NCBI RefSeq assembly: GCF_900166665.1
Contig: NZ_LT800494.1
Coordinates: forward strand, 1,777,262-1,841,261
Origin: Cytobacillus gottheilii
Lineage (GTDB): Bacteria; Bacillota; Bacilli; Bacillales; Cytobacillaceae
DNA: 64,000 nt
Reading direction: 5' to 3'
Below are positions 16,477 to 24,672 of this stretch, piece after piece. Made by a program: the position numbers and the translations under genes. The notes below the pieces were generated by a model, which had not been told where the DNA came from, made no database searches, and saw nothing but the letters and a program-made list of their open reading frames with translations. How positions within the stretch are numbered: the stretch's first letter is position 1; each line of letters opens with the position of its first letter.

Positions 16477-18762
16477 ATGAAACTCAAGAAAAGTTTGCAG
16501 GATATTTTAAGAGATTTAAATTCTTCGAGTCAATTCAATGAAAATATTGTTCATTGGAAAACGATTGAGGAGAAGGAAGCAAAGACCGCCCACCTTCCAA
16601 ATGATTTGCATCCATCACTTCAAAAGGCATTGCAGGAACGTGGGATTTCAAATTTATATACACATCAAAAATCAGCATATGATGCTGTGATGCAAGGAAA
16701 AAGTATTGTTGCGGTGACCCCGACTGCATCTGGTAAAACACTATGCTATAACCTGCCTGTGCTTCAGACGATTATAAATGACGATCATGCAAGAGCTTTG
16801 TATATGTTTCCGACAAAGGCACTCGCACAAGATCAGAAAACAGAAATAAATGAATTGATTGCTGGAACAGGCTTAAATATAAACAGTTATACATATGACG
16901 GAGATACGTCTCCAGGGATCCGGCAAAAGGTACGAAAAGCAGGACATGTTGTTATTACGAATCCAGATATGCTGCATAGTGCCATTTTGCCTCATCATAC
17001 AAAATGGGTTTCTCTGTTTGAAAACCTTAAATATGTGGTTATTGATGAGCTGCATATTTATCGCGGAGTTTTTGGAAGTCATGTAGCCAATGTGATTAGA
17101 CGGCTGAAGAGGATTTGCCGTTTTTATGGAAGCGATCCTATTTTTATATGTACCTCTGCAACGATAGCCAATCCTCAGGAACTTGCCGAAGAGCTGACTG
17201 AAAATAAAGTTCAGCTTATTGATAATAATGGAGCGCCAAGCGGCAAGAAACATTTTGTTTTTTATAATCCGCCTGTTGTGAACATCCCGCTTAATATAAG
17301 GCGAAGTGCAACACTGGAGGTTCGAAAGCTGGCTGGAACACTGCTGCAGAATAAAATACAAACCATCGTCTTTGCAAGAAGCCGGGTAAGAGTAGAAATA
17401 TTGCTAACGTACCTGCAGGAACTGGTAAAGCATAAGCTTGGTCCTAAAGCGATTAGAGGGTATCGTGGCGGATATTTGCCAACGGAGAGAAGAGAAATAG
17501 AGAAAGGCTTACGTTCTGGAGATATTTATGGTGTGGTCAGCACAAATGCACTTGAACTTGGAGTGGATATTGGTCAGCTGCAGGTTTGCATCATGACAGG
17601 ATATCCCGGTTCCATTGCCAGTTCATGGCAGCAGGCTGGTCGAGCAGGCAGAAGACATGAAGAGTCGCTGGTCATCATGGTGGCAAGCTCTAGTCCGCTA
17701 GATCAGTTTGTGATCAGCAATCCAGATTACTTTTTTAGTAAAAGTCCTGAAACGGCTCGTATTCATGCTAACAATCTTGTGATATTAATTGATCACATGA
17801 AATGCGCTGCTTTTGAACTGCCTTTCAAACTCGGCGACACTTTTGGCAGCTTTGAAGCAGATGAGGTTCTTGACTATTTAGCGGAAGAACGTGTACTGCA
17901 TCAAAATGGAGATAAATTTTATTGGATGAATGATGCTTTTCCTGCTCATAATGTCAGTCTCCGTTCAGCATCTCAGGAAAATGTCGTGATTATTGATCAA
18001 AGCGATATTGCCAATGTCAGGGTAATCGGCGAAATGGACCGTTTTTCAGCGATGACCTTGCTTCACGATGAGGCTATTTATTTGCATCAGGGCAGACAAT
18101 TCCAAGTAGAGCTTCTTGATTGGGAGGAAAAGAAGGCGTTTGTTAGAGAAGTGAACGCTGATTACTTTACGGATGCAAATCTTGCTGTAGAGCTTAAGGT
18201 GCTTGAACAGGACAAATCCAGAAATGGAGGATATGGCGAGATTGGTTACGGCGATGTAAGTGTCAGAGCCATGGCAACTATCTTCAAAAAAATAAAATTT
18301 GAAACCCATGAAAACATTGGATCAGGGCCAATTACGCTTCCAGAGGAAGAGCTTCACACGAATGCAGCCTGGATTTCATTGCAGGAGGACTTGTTTCAAA
18401 GCGATCAAAATCGTCTTGAACAGAGCTTGATCGGGCTCGCGCATGCTATTAAACATATTGTACCGTTATTTGTTATGTGTGACCCGCAGGATGTACATGT
18501 TGTGCCGCAGGTAAAGGCAACTCATAATCAGCTTCCTGTCGTCTTTTTTTACGATCGTTATCCTGGCGGTGTTGGATTAAGTGAAAAAATCTACGACAAT
18601 ATCGAACAAATCATGAACGAAACGAAGGGACTTATAACAAGATGTCAATGTGAAAGCGGATGTCCTTCATGTATTGGGATGGATATAACGTCTTCCTCTG
18701 CAAAAATGGATGTGCTAACCCTTATCCAAACGGTTCAATTGGGTGAAAAATATGAGCCTTAA
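16477..18762 (+). CDS. mrfA: DEAD/DEAH-box helicase MrfA (YprA)
   Basis: This 761-residue helicase acts with MrfB in repair of mitomycin C-type DNA damage. ATG 16477 (MKLKKSLQDIL) is preferred over GTG 16468 because GAGGGG then sits at a normal distance. RecA-like domain 1 has Walker A 'TPTASGKT', DEAH-type 'VIDELHIYRG' and 'TSATIANP'. Domain 2 has 'STNALELGVDIG' and 'QQAGRAGRR'. The C-terminal domain has four cysteines in 'CQCESGCPSC', the MrfA metal site. Length and motifs match B. subtilis YprA closely. It overlaps mrfB by 11 bases. Confidence 0.95.
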   Translation: MKLKKSLQDILRDLNSSSQFNENIVHWKTIEEKEAKTAHLPNDLHPSLQKALQERGISNLYTHQKSAYDAVMQGKSIVAVTPTASGKTLCYNLPVLQTIINDDHARALYMFPTKALAQDQKTEINELIAGTGLNINSYTYDGDTSPGIRQKVRKAGHVVITNPDMLHSAILPHHTKWVSLFENLKYVVIDELHIYRGVFGSHVANVIRRLKRICRFYGSDPIFICTSATIANPQELAEELTENKVQLIDNNGAPSGKKHFVFYNPPVVNIPLNIRRSATLEVRKLAGTLLQNKIQTIVFARSRVRVEILLTYLQELVKHKLGPKAIRGYRGGYLPTERREIEKGLRSGDIYGVVSTNALELGVDIGQLQVCIMTGYPGSIASSWQQAGRAGRRHEESLVIMVASSSPLDQFVISNPDYFFSKSPETARIHANNLVILIDHMKCAAFELPFKLGDTFGSFEADEVLDYLAEERVLHQNGDKFYWMNDAFPAHNVSLRSASQENVVIIDQSDIANVRVIGEMDRFSAMTLLHDEAIYLHQGRQFQVELLDWEEKKAFVREVNADYFTDANLAVELKVLEQDKSRNGGYGEIGYGDVSVRAMATIFKKIKFETHENIGSGPITLPEEELHTNAAWISLQEDLFQSDQNRLEQSLIGLAHAIKHIVPLFVMCDPQDVHVVPQVKATHNQLPVVFFYDRYPGGVGLSEKIYDNIEQIMNETKGLITRCQCESGCPSCIGMDITSSSAKMDVLTLIQTVQLGEKYEP

Positions 18763-20032
18763 AAATAAACTAAATAGACTTAAACCTCATCTTGGTGCAG
18801 GTCAGTCTCAAAAAGAGCCTGTAAAGATGGCTCATCAACATGCTGAGGATGAAATTCCATTTCAATCGGAATGGCAAGAAGCGGGATTTAAGCCTTTTTA
18901 TTTTGATCAATCCTATTGCCTTGTCAGAGAGAAAAGATATCATCTCAAAGAAAAACATGGTACGTATTCTCTGTATGAATTTATAGATGCAGTTAAGGCC
19001 TGGAACCAGTCAGAAATAAATCATCCATTGTCGGCTGCTGGCCATAAGCCAAGTGATCTTTTCTTTTTTGATACAGAGACGACAGGACTAGGCGGCGGGG
19101 CAGGGAACACGATCTTTTTGCTGGGGCATGCTAGCATAGCGGGAGATGAAGTAATCGTTAAACAGCATGTTCTCCCTCATCCAGGTGCGGAGGTCGCTTT
19201 GTATCAAAGCTTTTTAACAAGTGTTGATTATACAACCATGGTGACATATAACGGGAAGGCATTTGACTGGCCGCAAGTGAAAACACGTCACACTTTAATT
19301 CGTGATCAGGTGCCTAAGCTGCCTCCTTTTGGTCATTTTGATTTATATCATGGTGCAAGAAGATTATGGAAGCATCAGCTGGAACGCATGAAGCTATCTA
19401 TAGTAGAAAAAGACATTCTTGGAATTCAGCGTCAAGATGACATTCCTGGTTACCTGGCTCCGATGATCTACTATGATTTTCTGGAAAGTAAAAACCCAGA
19501 AGGCATGCTGGGCATTATTCGCCATAATGAAATAGATATTTTATCTTTAATTAGCTTATATACTCACCTATCGTTTCAGCTGCTTCATTTTGAAAGAGAG
19601 CAAACAGCCCAAACAGCATATGAAACAGGCAGATGGTATGCTTCACTTGGAGAAACAACTGCGGCAGAATCTGCATTTAAACAGCTGCTTGAAGGCGATT
19701 CACCGGAAAAGTATAAAGCAAAGCATGAATTAGCCAAGCAGTATAAAAAGGATGGAAAGATACAGGAGGCTTTGCCGCTTTGGAGAGAAGTTGCAGAGTT
19801 TGGCGAGCTTAAACAAAAATTTGCAGCGTGTATTGAATTGGCAAAGTACTATGAACATAAAGAGAAACAATACACAGAAGCAAGCCATTATGCACATAAA
19901 GCCAATATGCTATTAAGTGCAAATCAGCAATTCCACATCGCTAATAATGAAAACATTCAAAAGCGTCTTAACCGCCTGGAAGCAAAAATGTTGAAAAGGC
20001 AATCGGCATTTAACTCACCGGACAAAAAATGA
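18752..20032 (+). CDS. mrfB: DEDD exonuclease MrfB (YprB)
   Basis: This 426-residue protein starts MSLKNKLNRLKPHL at ATG 18752, inside the 3' end of mrfA, which implies coupled translation. The ribonuclease H-like exonuclease domain (about 95-275) contains 'FFDTETTGLGGG', the first D-x-E pair, then 'TYNGKAFDWP' and 'HNEIDILSL'. The C-terminal third has TPR-like helical repeats ('YETGRWYASLGETTAAESAF'). With MrfA it forms a repair pair for mitomycin C lesions in B. subtilis. The gap to cotD (about 310 bp) shows no convincing gene. Confidence 0.92.
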   Translation: MSLKNKLNRLKPHLGAGQSQKEPVKMAHQHAEDEIPFQSEWQEAGFKPFYFDQSYCLVREKRYHLKEKHGTYSLYEFIDAVKAWNQSEINHPLSAAGHKPSDLFFFDTETTGLGGGAGNTIFLLGHASIAGDEVIVKQHVLPHPGAEVALYQSFLTSVDYTTMVTYNGKAFDWPQVKTRHTLIRDQVPKLPPFGHFDLYHGARRLWKHQLERMKLSIVEKDILGIQRQDDIPGYLAPMIYYDFLESKNPEGMLGIIRHNEIDILSLISLYTHLSFQLLHFEREQTAQTAYETGRWYASLGETTAAESAFKQLLEGDSPEKYKAKHELAKQYKKDGKIQEALPLWREVAEFGELKQKFAACIELAKYYEHKEKQYTEASHYAHKANMLLSANQQFHIANNENIQKRLNRLEAKMLKRQSAFNSPDKK

Positions 20033-20342
20033 CAATTTTCTTTCATTATCCACAATTTCCTAGTTGTCTGTACATCTATATGGCTGTAAAATGATATGTA
20101 TAATGAGTAAACTTGGAAAAGTGAGTGAACTGCCCATATGTATAAAGCGATTTTATTTTTGTTTTTTGCTGTGATTATTTTTACTGCGCTTCTGCTTTCC
20201 GGCATGAAGGATAGTTTTTATAGCTTGCTTTAATTGGCAAATTGGGTTCAAATTAGGTTTTTTCATTAGTACAAGATACCCGGCTTCATCATAGATTATT
20301 ATTGTAAAGAAAATAAAACATGATGAAAGGGGATCTTCACTT

Positions 20343-20717
20343 ATGCATTGCGGTCCAAAGAAAACGAATGTTTTACCTGCAGTTGTGCATCCGACGAAGT
20401 GCTGTGTGAACAACACATATCAAAATAATGTGGTGCCACATATCCATCCAACTCATACTACGAATGTTAACCATGTTAACTACGATCACGTTCATTACTT
20501 CCCGCAGACTCAGTCTACGGTTAACGAAGTAACAAACCAGCAATTTGTAGCAGGACCAGGTCCAGTACCGGCTCCAGCTCCAGCTTTTGGAGGTGCTCAA
20601 GGATTTGGCGTGCCAGCACCAGGCGGATTTGGTACTCCAGGTCCAGGATTCGGCGCTCCAGGACCAGGTTTTGGTGGACCAGGATTTGGCGCTCCTGGTT
20701 TCGGTTTCCGTAAATAA
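20343..20717 (+). CDS. cotD: Spore inner coat protein CotD
   Basis: This 124-residue protein follows GAAAGGGGATC. The N-terminal half has the CotD signature rich in His and Cys: 'VVHPTKCC', 'VVPHIHPTHTTNVNH', 'YDHVHYFP'. The C-terminal half is a Gly/Pro/Phe low-complexity tail of degenerate 'PGFGAPGPGFGG' units that B. subtilis CotD lacks. It is downstream of mrfB as in B. subtilis. Expression in the mother cell during late sporulation is expected. Confidence 0.9.
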   Translation: MHCGPKKTNVLPAVVHPTKCCVNNTYQNNVVPHIHPTHTTNVNHVNYDHVHYFPQTQSTVNEVTNQQFVAGPGPVPAPAPAFGGAQGFGVPAPGGFGTPGPGFGAPGPGFGGPGFGAPGFGFRK

Positions 20718-20728
20718 GCTTTACGATT

Positions 20729-20948
20729 TAAGGAGCTGGGATATAAGTAGTTAACACAACCATAGAACCGAATGGTTAGGAAGTAAATCTTTCTAATCAT
20801 TCGGTTTTTATTTATGAATTTAAATATCTCTTTTTAAACATGAGTAAAATGGAATGGGTTGGTTTAGTTACTCAAAACATTACATTGAATATTTGGCTTT
20901 AAGGATATTTTTAAGTTTTGTTTCAGCCACCTTCTTTTAAAAAATATG
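20729..20948 (+). repeat. MITE-like element, internally deleted copy 2
   Basis: The left end AAGGAGCTGGGATATAAGTA and the hairpin CCGAATGGTTAG/CTAATCATTCGG (about 20765-20805) with T-run are followed by AT-rich DNA and a right end TTTTGTTTCAGCCACCTTC. The GC-rich module is missing. It lies right behind cotD and could terminate it. From 20949 to 21152 I see only AT-rich DNA and the leader of ypsA. Confidence 0.7.
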
Positions 20949-21152
20949 CATTATGCTGACCAATTGCTAACCGCTAATAAGTGTCCGTAAATATGCTCAA
21001 AATAAGGTTTTTTCAGAATAGAAAATTTACAGGAGATCTTCATCTTCAGATCTTCAAATAATTTTCTTATAAAAAGAAGTTAGGTTATGGTAAAATAAAG
21101 TCAATACATATTTCCTGGTCTCCACAGGCGAACAAGTAGGGAGCTTTTTTAT

Positions 21153-21722
21153 TTGGCTAAAGTTGCATTGATATCAGGATATAAGCCATTTGAACTTGGG
21201 ATTTTTCAAATGGATCATCCTTCCGTAAAATTTATTAAGCAGGCACTAAAAAAACAGATCCTGCATTTAGCAGATGAAGGGTTAGAGTGGGTCTTGATCA
21301 GCGGACAGCTTGGCACAGAATTGTGGGCAGCTGAGGTCGTTTTTGATTTGCAGCTTGAAGGATATCACCAACTGCAGCTTGCAGTCATCACTCCATTTTA
21401 CGAGCAAGAACAAAACTGGAGTGACAAAAATAAAGAATGGTATGAATCGGTGCTTGCCGGTGCAGATTTCATTGAATCTGTATCCCATAAACCATATGAG
21501 GGGCCACACCAGCTACGGCTTAAAAATCAATTTGTGATTGAAAAAAGTGATATTTTGATTTTGTTTTATGATCCGGAAAAAGAGGGCAGTCCGAAATTTA
21601 TATATGAGGCTGCAAAACAAAAGGACGAAGCAGGAAGCTACGAAATCCGGCAAATTACTTTTTATGACCTGCAAGTTCTTGTTGAAGAAGAACAGATGAA
21701 TTCAAATGACAGCTATGATTAA
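21153..21722 (+). CDS. ypsA: YpsA family protein (DUF1273)
   Basis: This 189-residue protein starts at a TTG with GTAGGGAG upstream. It has a Rossmann-like SLOG fold: '[14 protein letters not shown]', '[19 protein letters not shown]', '[13 protein letters not shown]' and '[15 protein letters not shown]' follow the YpsA pattern of a nucleotide-derivative-binding pocket. In Firmicutes it is linked to gpsB and influences cell division. It precedes gpsB by 67 bp here. Confidence 0.92.
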   Translation: MAKVALISGYKPFELGIFQMDHPSVKFIKQALKKQILHLADEGLEWVLISGQLGTELWAAEVVFDLQLEGYHQLQLAVITPFYEQEQNWSDKNKEWYESVLAGADFIESVSHKPYEGPHQLRLKNQFVIEKSDILILFYDPEKEGSPKFIYEAAKQKDEAGSYEIRQITFYDLQVLVEEEQMNSNDSYD

Positions 21723-21789
21723 AATTGACAAAAGACTATAGATTTGAAAAAATATAAAGAATGATTGGCGATATACTGAGGTGAAGATG

Positions 21790-22092
21790 ATGTTGGAGCA
21801 AAAGTTTAATTTAAGTGCTAAGGATATACTGGAAAAAGAATTTAAGACATCAATGAGAGGATATAAACCAGAAGATGTAGATAAATTTCTTGATGTCATT
21901 ATTAAGGACTACGAAACGTTTTTTACCATGATTGATGATTTGCAGCAGGAAAATATGAGATTGAAAAAGCAAGCAGAGGAAGCACCGCGCCGTGCTGCCG
22001 CACCACAAACTGCTGGTACAACCAATTTTGATATTTTAAAGCGTCTCTCTAACCTTGAGAAGCATGTATTTGGAAACAAGCTGTACGATTGA
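21790..22092 (+). CDS. gpsB: Cell-cycle protein GpsB
   Basis: This is a 100-residue protein of DivIVA type. The start at ATG 21790 ([19 protein letters not shown]) gives the usual GpsB N-terminus with GAGGTG at seven bases. The N-terminal domain with '[20 protein letters not shown]' is the membrane/partner-binding part. A short coiled coil follows, then a Pro/Ala linker and the conserved end '[19 protein letters not shown]'. In B. subtilis it shuttles PBP1 between septum and side wall. ponA is also in this window. Confidence 0.95.
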   Translation: MLEQKFNLSAKDILEKEFKTSMRGYKPEDVDKFLDVIIKDYETFFTMIDDLQQENMRLKKQAEEAPRRAAAPQTAGTTNFDILKRLSNLEKHVFGNKLYD

Positions 22093-22164
22093 CAGTATTT
22101 CACTAGATTTCTTGTAAAAACCATTGCTATTGCATAACATATTTCATATAATACTATTTGTGTC

Positions 22165-22562
22165 ATTAATAACGTTCGGGTAATCGCTGCAATTTTTATT
22201 GTAGAGGAAAGTCCATGCTCGCACTGGCTGAGATGCCGGTAGTGTTCGTGCCTAGCGAAGTCATAAGCTAGGGCAGTGTGAAAGCTGACGGCAGGGAAAA
22301 CACCTAAGTCAATCATTGATATGGTGTGAATACCTTGAAAGTGCCACAGTGACGTAGCCTTTTCAGAAATGAAAAGGGTGGAACGAGGTAAACCCCACGA
22401 GCGAGAAACCCAAATAATGGTAGGGGCACTTTCTCTGAGAAAATGAACGAAGAGAAGGACAAACATGTAAGTGTTTGTAGATAGATGATTACCACCTATG
22501 TACGAGACTCTTGTCGTTTGCAGTACAATGGTACAAAACATGGCTTACAGAACGTTATTATT
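22165..22562 (+). ncRNA. rnpB: RNase P RNA, Bacillus (B) type
   Basis: Conserved blocks are visible in order: AACGTTCGGGTAATCGCTGC (22171), GAGGAAAGTCCATGCTCGCAC, TGCCTAGCGAAGTCATAAGC, GAAAGTGCCACAGTGACG, GAACGAGGTAAACCCC, GAGCGAGAAACCCAAA, GATAGATGATTACCACC, and CAAAACATGGCTTACAGAACG at the 3' end. Terminal pairing AACGTT/AACGTT closes the molecule. Size (about 400 nt) and the B-type P5.1/P15.1 region agree. It lies between gpsB and ypsC, as in B. subtilis. It matures tRNA 5' ends. Confidence 0.97.
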
Positions 22563-22585
22563 GCGATTTTTTTGGGAATAATTAT

Positions 22586-22616
22586 AAAGGCTCTCCACAC
22601 AGGAGAGCCTTTCTTG
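22586..22616 (+). terminator. rnpB terminator
   Basis: AAAGGCTCTCC (22586-22596) pairs with GGAGAGCCTTT (22602-22612), followed by CTTG. Confidence 0.85.
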
Positions 22617-22696
22617 CAGTATGTGACTAATAATTAGGAAGAAAAATTTCATTATATAAAGATACATAGCAGAGAAAACGATGTTAGGGTGAGAAT

Positions 22697-23839
22697 ATGA
22701 CGAAATATGATTTAATTGCTACATCTGCAATGGGGTTAGAAGCGATTGTAGCGAAGGAAGTGCGTGACCTTGGCTATGAGTGCGAGGTTGAGAATGGAAG
22801 AATAACCTTCAAAGGTGATGAAACAGCCATTGCGAGAAGCAATATGTGGCTTCGTACCGCTGATCGTATTAAAATTAAGATTGGTGAATTTAGAGCAACA
22901 AGTTTTGATGAGCTGTTTGAAAAAACAAAAAGCATTCCATGGGAAAGATATTTGCCGGCAAACGCAAATTTTCCGGTTTCCGGAAAGTCTGTTAAATCAA
23001 AACTTTTCAGTGTATCAGACTGTCAGGCAATCGTGAAGAAAGCAATTGTAGACCGCCTGAAAACGCATTATAAAATTCCGGGCTGGCTCGAAGAAAATGG
23101 GCCGATGTTTAAAATTGAAGTAGCTCTGCATAAAGATGTGGCACTCTTGACAATCGATGCCTCAGGAAGCGGCCTGCACAAGCGCGGGTACAGAGTGGAC
23201 CAAGGGGAAGCACCTCTAAAGGAAACGTTGGCCGCTGCATTAGTAATGCTCACAAACTGGACGGCAGACAAGCCATTTGTTGACCCCTTCTGCGGATCTG
23301 GGACAATTCCGATTGAAGCTGCATTGATTGGGCAAAACATTGCTCCAGGTTTTAATCGTGAATTTATCTCTGAACAGTGGGACTGGATTTCTCAAGATGT
23401 TTGGGATAAAGTCCGCGAAGAAGTTGAGGACCTTGCTAAATATGATCAGCCGCTTGATATTACAGGCACTGACATTGACCACCGCTTAGTAAAAATGGCA
23501 GAAGAAAATGCTTTTGAAGCAGGTTTAGGCGATCTGATTCAATTTAAGCAAATGCAAGTTAGAGACTTCACAACCTCGAAAGAGTATGGTGTTATCATTG
23601 GTAATCCTCCTTATGGTGAACGTCTTGGAGATAAGCCAGATGTACAGAAGATGTATCGGGAAATGGGACAAGCACTTACTCCATATGACACATGGTCCAT
23701 CTATATGCTGACTTCCGATGAAGAGTTTGAAACTCAATTTGGAAAAAAGGCAACGAAAAAGAGAAAGTTGTTTAATGGTTTTATTAAGACAGATTATTAT
23801 CAATTCTGGGGTAAAAGGCCGCCGCGTCAGCAGCAATAG
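22697..23839 (+). CDS. ypsC: THUMP-domain N2-guanine rRNA methyltransferase (RlmL-like, YpsC)
   Basis: This 380-residue protein has an N-terminal ferredoxin-like/THUMP RNA-binding region (about 1-155). The SAM-dependent methyltransferase domain that follows shows 'VDPFCGSGTIPIEAA' as the SAM loop and 'IIGNPPYGERL' as the N-P-P-Y motif of amino-group methylation. The family modifies 23S rRNA guanine (RlmL N-half type). Position after rnpB matches ypsC of B. subtilis. Confidence 0.93.
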   Translation: MTKYDLIATSAMGLEAIVAKEVRDLGYECEVENGRITFKGDETAIARSNMWLRTADRIKIKIGEFRATSFDELFEKTKSIPWERYLPANANFPVSGKSVKSKLFSVSDCQAIVKKAIVDRLKTHYKIPGWLEENGPMFKIEVALHKDVALLTIDASGSGLHKRGYRVDQGEAPLKETLAAALVMLTNWTADKPFVDPFCGSGTIPIEAALIGQNIAPGFNREFISEQWDWISQDVWDKVREEVEDLAKYDQPLDITGTDIDHRLVKMAEENAFEAGLGDLIQFKQMQVRDFTTSKEYGVIIGNPPYGERLGDKPDVQKMYREMGQALTPYDTWSIYMLTSDEEFETQFGKKATKKRKLFNGFIKTDYYQFWGKRPPRQQQ

Positions 23840-23882
23840 TTATTTAAGGAATTCACTGAAACAGAAAGAATAGACTAATCCT

Positions 23883-23920
23883 CTGCTGAATATAATAGTT
23901 ATATTATATTCGGCAGGAGG
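23883..23920 (+). promoter_or_regulatory. Hairpin overlapping a ribosome binding site
   Basis: CTGCTGAATATAATA (23883-23897) and TATTATATTCGGCAG (23902-23916) are inverted arms of 15 bases with one mismatch (a G-U pair in RNA) and a GTTA loop. The 3' arm covers the first two bases of AGGAGG (23915-23920), the ribosome binding site of the 56-residue gene at 23928. It could gate translation. Confidence 0.5.
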
Positions 23921-23927
23921 AAAGACG

Positions 23928-24098
23928 ATGAAAGACAGCAGAATAGATTTTACTAAAATCGCTCATGCAATAGAAGCATCAATGGGGAAAATCATTGAGG
24001 ACGATGGACAGTCACACGTTGGTCTTGATAAACTCAAACATGCACAATTAGAACTGCAGCAGGCTATGACCTTCTCATTCTCAAAAAAGAGCAGTTAA
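23928..24098 (+). CDS. Small hypothetical protein, 56 residues
   Basis: An ATG with AGGAGGAAAG seven bases upstream opens a 56-codon frame starting MKDSRIDFTKIAHAIE and ending FSFSKKSS. It is hydrophilic and largely helical, without a signal peptide or cysteine. I do not recognise it. The ribosome binding site partly sits in a strong hairpin. It is followed at once by the 133-bp tandem array. Confidence 0.75.
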   Translation: MKDSRIDFTKIAHAIEASMGKIIEDDGQSHVGLDKLKHAQLELQQAMTFSFSKKSS

Positions 24099-24100
24099 TT

Positions 24101-24541
24101 AGCAAGTCCTGCAAGGATGAAGACAGAGGCTTAGTTCCCCTTATACTACAATCCTAAAATGAGCCCCGATGTCGAGCTTTCAACAGTGCTGCTCATTTAT
24201 ATTTCTGTTAGTATAAAGAAAACTTGCCGACTGGGCAAGTCCTGCAAGGACGCAGACAGAGGCTTAGTTGCCCTTATACTACACTCTTAAAATGAGCCCC
24301 GACGTCGAGCTTTCAACAGTGCTGCTCATTTATATTTTCTGTTAGTATAAAGAAAACTTGCCGACTGGGCAAGTCCTGCAAGGACGCAGACAGAGGCTTA
24401 GTTGCCCTTATACTACATTCTTAAAATGAGCCCCGACGTCGAGCTTTCATCAGTGCTGCTCATTTATATTTTCTGTTAGTATAAAGAAAACTTGCCTTTC
24501 TGAGCTGCCCATTTATACTTTCAGGTAGTATAAAAAAAACA
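24101..24541. repeat. Tandem array of about 133-bp nested palindromic units
   Basis: GCAAGTCCTGCAAGGA recurs at 24102, 24235 and 24369, giving three near-identical units (periods 133 and 134) and a decayed fourth (about 24494-24541). Each unit is a set of nested inverted pairs, measured in unit 2: GGCAAGT 24234 with ACTTGCC 24356; TTATACTA 24274 with TAGTATAA 24343; AAATGAGC 24290 with GCTCATTT 24324. A GACGTC palindrome lies near the centre. The junction ACTTGCC-gactg-GGCAAGT is itself palindromic. It has no coding potential. Confidence 0.93.
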
Positions 24542-24672
24542 TTGTCACATACGATATGAACTCCATCAACAAAAAAGGCGATCAAGAAAAACCATGCCGC
24601 AGTGCAAGGTTTTTTATTTGTTTAATGAAATTTAATTAAAAGAATATAGAGCAGATAATACGGAGGGGTAGC

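Noticed and set aside
20138..20233. 31-codon hydrophobic frame between mrfB and cotD
   Set aside because: It could encode a membrane peptide but the ribosome binding site is poor and no terminator or promoter frames it; not supported enough to list.
21115..21150. Terminator or leader hairpin before ypsA
   Set aside because: GGTCTCC and GGGAGC arms with T-run are short and include the ribosome binding site of ypsA; too weak to call.
22100..22541. Reverse frame of about 210 codons across rnpB
   Set aside because: It is the complement of RNase P RNA and gpsB; the RNA explains the conservation.
24101..24541. Possible CRISPR or coding repeats
   Set aside because: The units are near-identical over their entire length and contain stops in all frames; the structure is nested palindromes.
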